Source of the DNA: Desulfobacterales bacterium
GTDB lineage: Bacteria; Desulfobacterota; Desulfobacteria; Desulfobacterales; JAUCGF01
DNA length: 5,798 nucleotides
Reading direction: 5' to 3'
NCBI GenBank assembly: GCA_029940345.1
Contig: JAOZRC010000375.1
Coordinates: 1-5,798, forward strand
Part shown: positions 5,679 through 5,798 of the stretch, piece after piece
Position numbering within the stretch: the stretch's first letter is position 1
Layout of the letters: the number at the start of each line of letters is the position of its first letter
Made by a program: the position numbers and the translations under genes
Notes under the pieces: model-generated
Seen by the model: only the letters and a program-made list of their open reading frames with translations
The model's database searches: none
What the model was told of the DNA's origin: nothing

Positions 5679-5771
5679 TATCATAATGATGATTTTTTAA
5701 ACGGTGTCTCTGTTGCAGGATTTAAAAAAATGATCGAAACAGAGGCATCCTTCATAAGGCAGCTAAAGTAG
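5679..5771 (+). pseudogene. In-frame remnant resembling the start of a PATAN domain
   Basis: The reading frame of the preceding gene continues after its TAA for 30 more codons to a TAG at 5769-5771. Codons 5697-5744 encode LNGVSVAGFKKMIETE, which matches residues 127-142 of the upstream protein (LNGISLNGFLKMIEIE) at 11 of 16 positions. Seven of the 16 codons are identical. No start codon or ribosome site precedes the similar stretch. It looks like a decayed duplicate or lost extension of a PATAN domain. Given the short length, chance or convergence on a common helix pattern cannot be excluded. Confidence 0.4.
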
Positions 5772-5798
5772 TTAACACTTTTTCGATCTGTTCAGCCA

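Noticed and set aside
5686..5771. Programmed -1 frameshift joining ATG 5686 through the T6 run (5693-5698) to the PATAN-like frame
   Set aside because: The run does not form a canonical slippery heptamer in the zero frame, there is no ribosome site before 5686, and the resulting peptide ends at 5771.

Overview
The window reads as chromosomal DNA from a Gram-negative, moderately AT-rich bacterium, most likely a deltaproteobacterial/Desulfobacterota-type lineage. This rests on the gene families (a YihG-type acyltransferase, a lipobox-bearing YidD-like protein, kinase-free receiver/HPt/PATAN proteins) and on intergenic repeats of the type seen in such genomes. It is an inference from memory and was not tested by a search.

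Layout. (1) Positions 1-880, minus strand: a membrane-associated 1-acylglycerol-3-phosphate-type acyltransferase resembling E. coli YihG. It is nearly complete, and its C-terminal end runs off the left edge. (2) Positions 881-1549: noncoding. It holds a roughly 262-bp imperfect palindromic repeat unit (969-1230) containing three copies of a short hairpin-forming motif, then a small tandem duplication and little else. (3) Positions 1550-1960, minus strand: a YidD-family protein with an N-terminal export or lipoprotein-like signal. (4) Positions 1961-2885: a 925-bp AT-rich spacer. It holds a near-consensus plus-strand sigma70-type promoter with no gene after it, a MITE-like element of about 185 bp (23/24-bp inverted ends, short flanking direct repeat), and a second promoter just before the next operon. 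(5) Positions 2886-5678, plus strand: a tight three-gene signalling operon with gaps of 15 and 21 bp. (6) Positions 5679-5798: a short trailing region that keeps an in-frame, stop-interrupted echo of the PATAN domain encoded just upstream.

The operon is the main biological interest. It encodes a single-domain CheY-like receiver, a 516-residue protein with an N-terminal CheA-P1-like HPt domain (phosphorylatable His58) followed by two GAF-like domains but no kinase catalytic domain, and a receiver protein with a C-terminal PATAN/DUF4388 domain and coiled coil. Two receivers plus one HPt and no kinase suggest a phosphorelay module fed by a kinase elsewhere, or a phosphate-shuttling or sink device. 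The GAF domains would sense a small molecule and the PATAN protein would be the output. The parts recall cyanobacterial Pil/Pix/Tax motility systems, where PATAN response regulators and CheY-like partners act on type IV pilus machinery. The domain order and the absence of a CheA kinase differ, so a link to motility is a hypothesis only.
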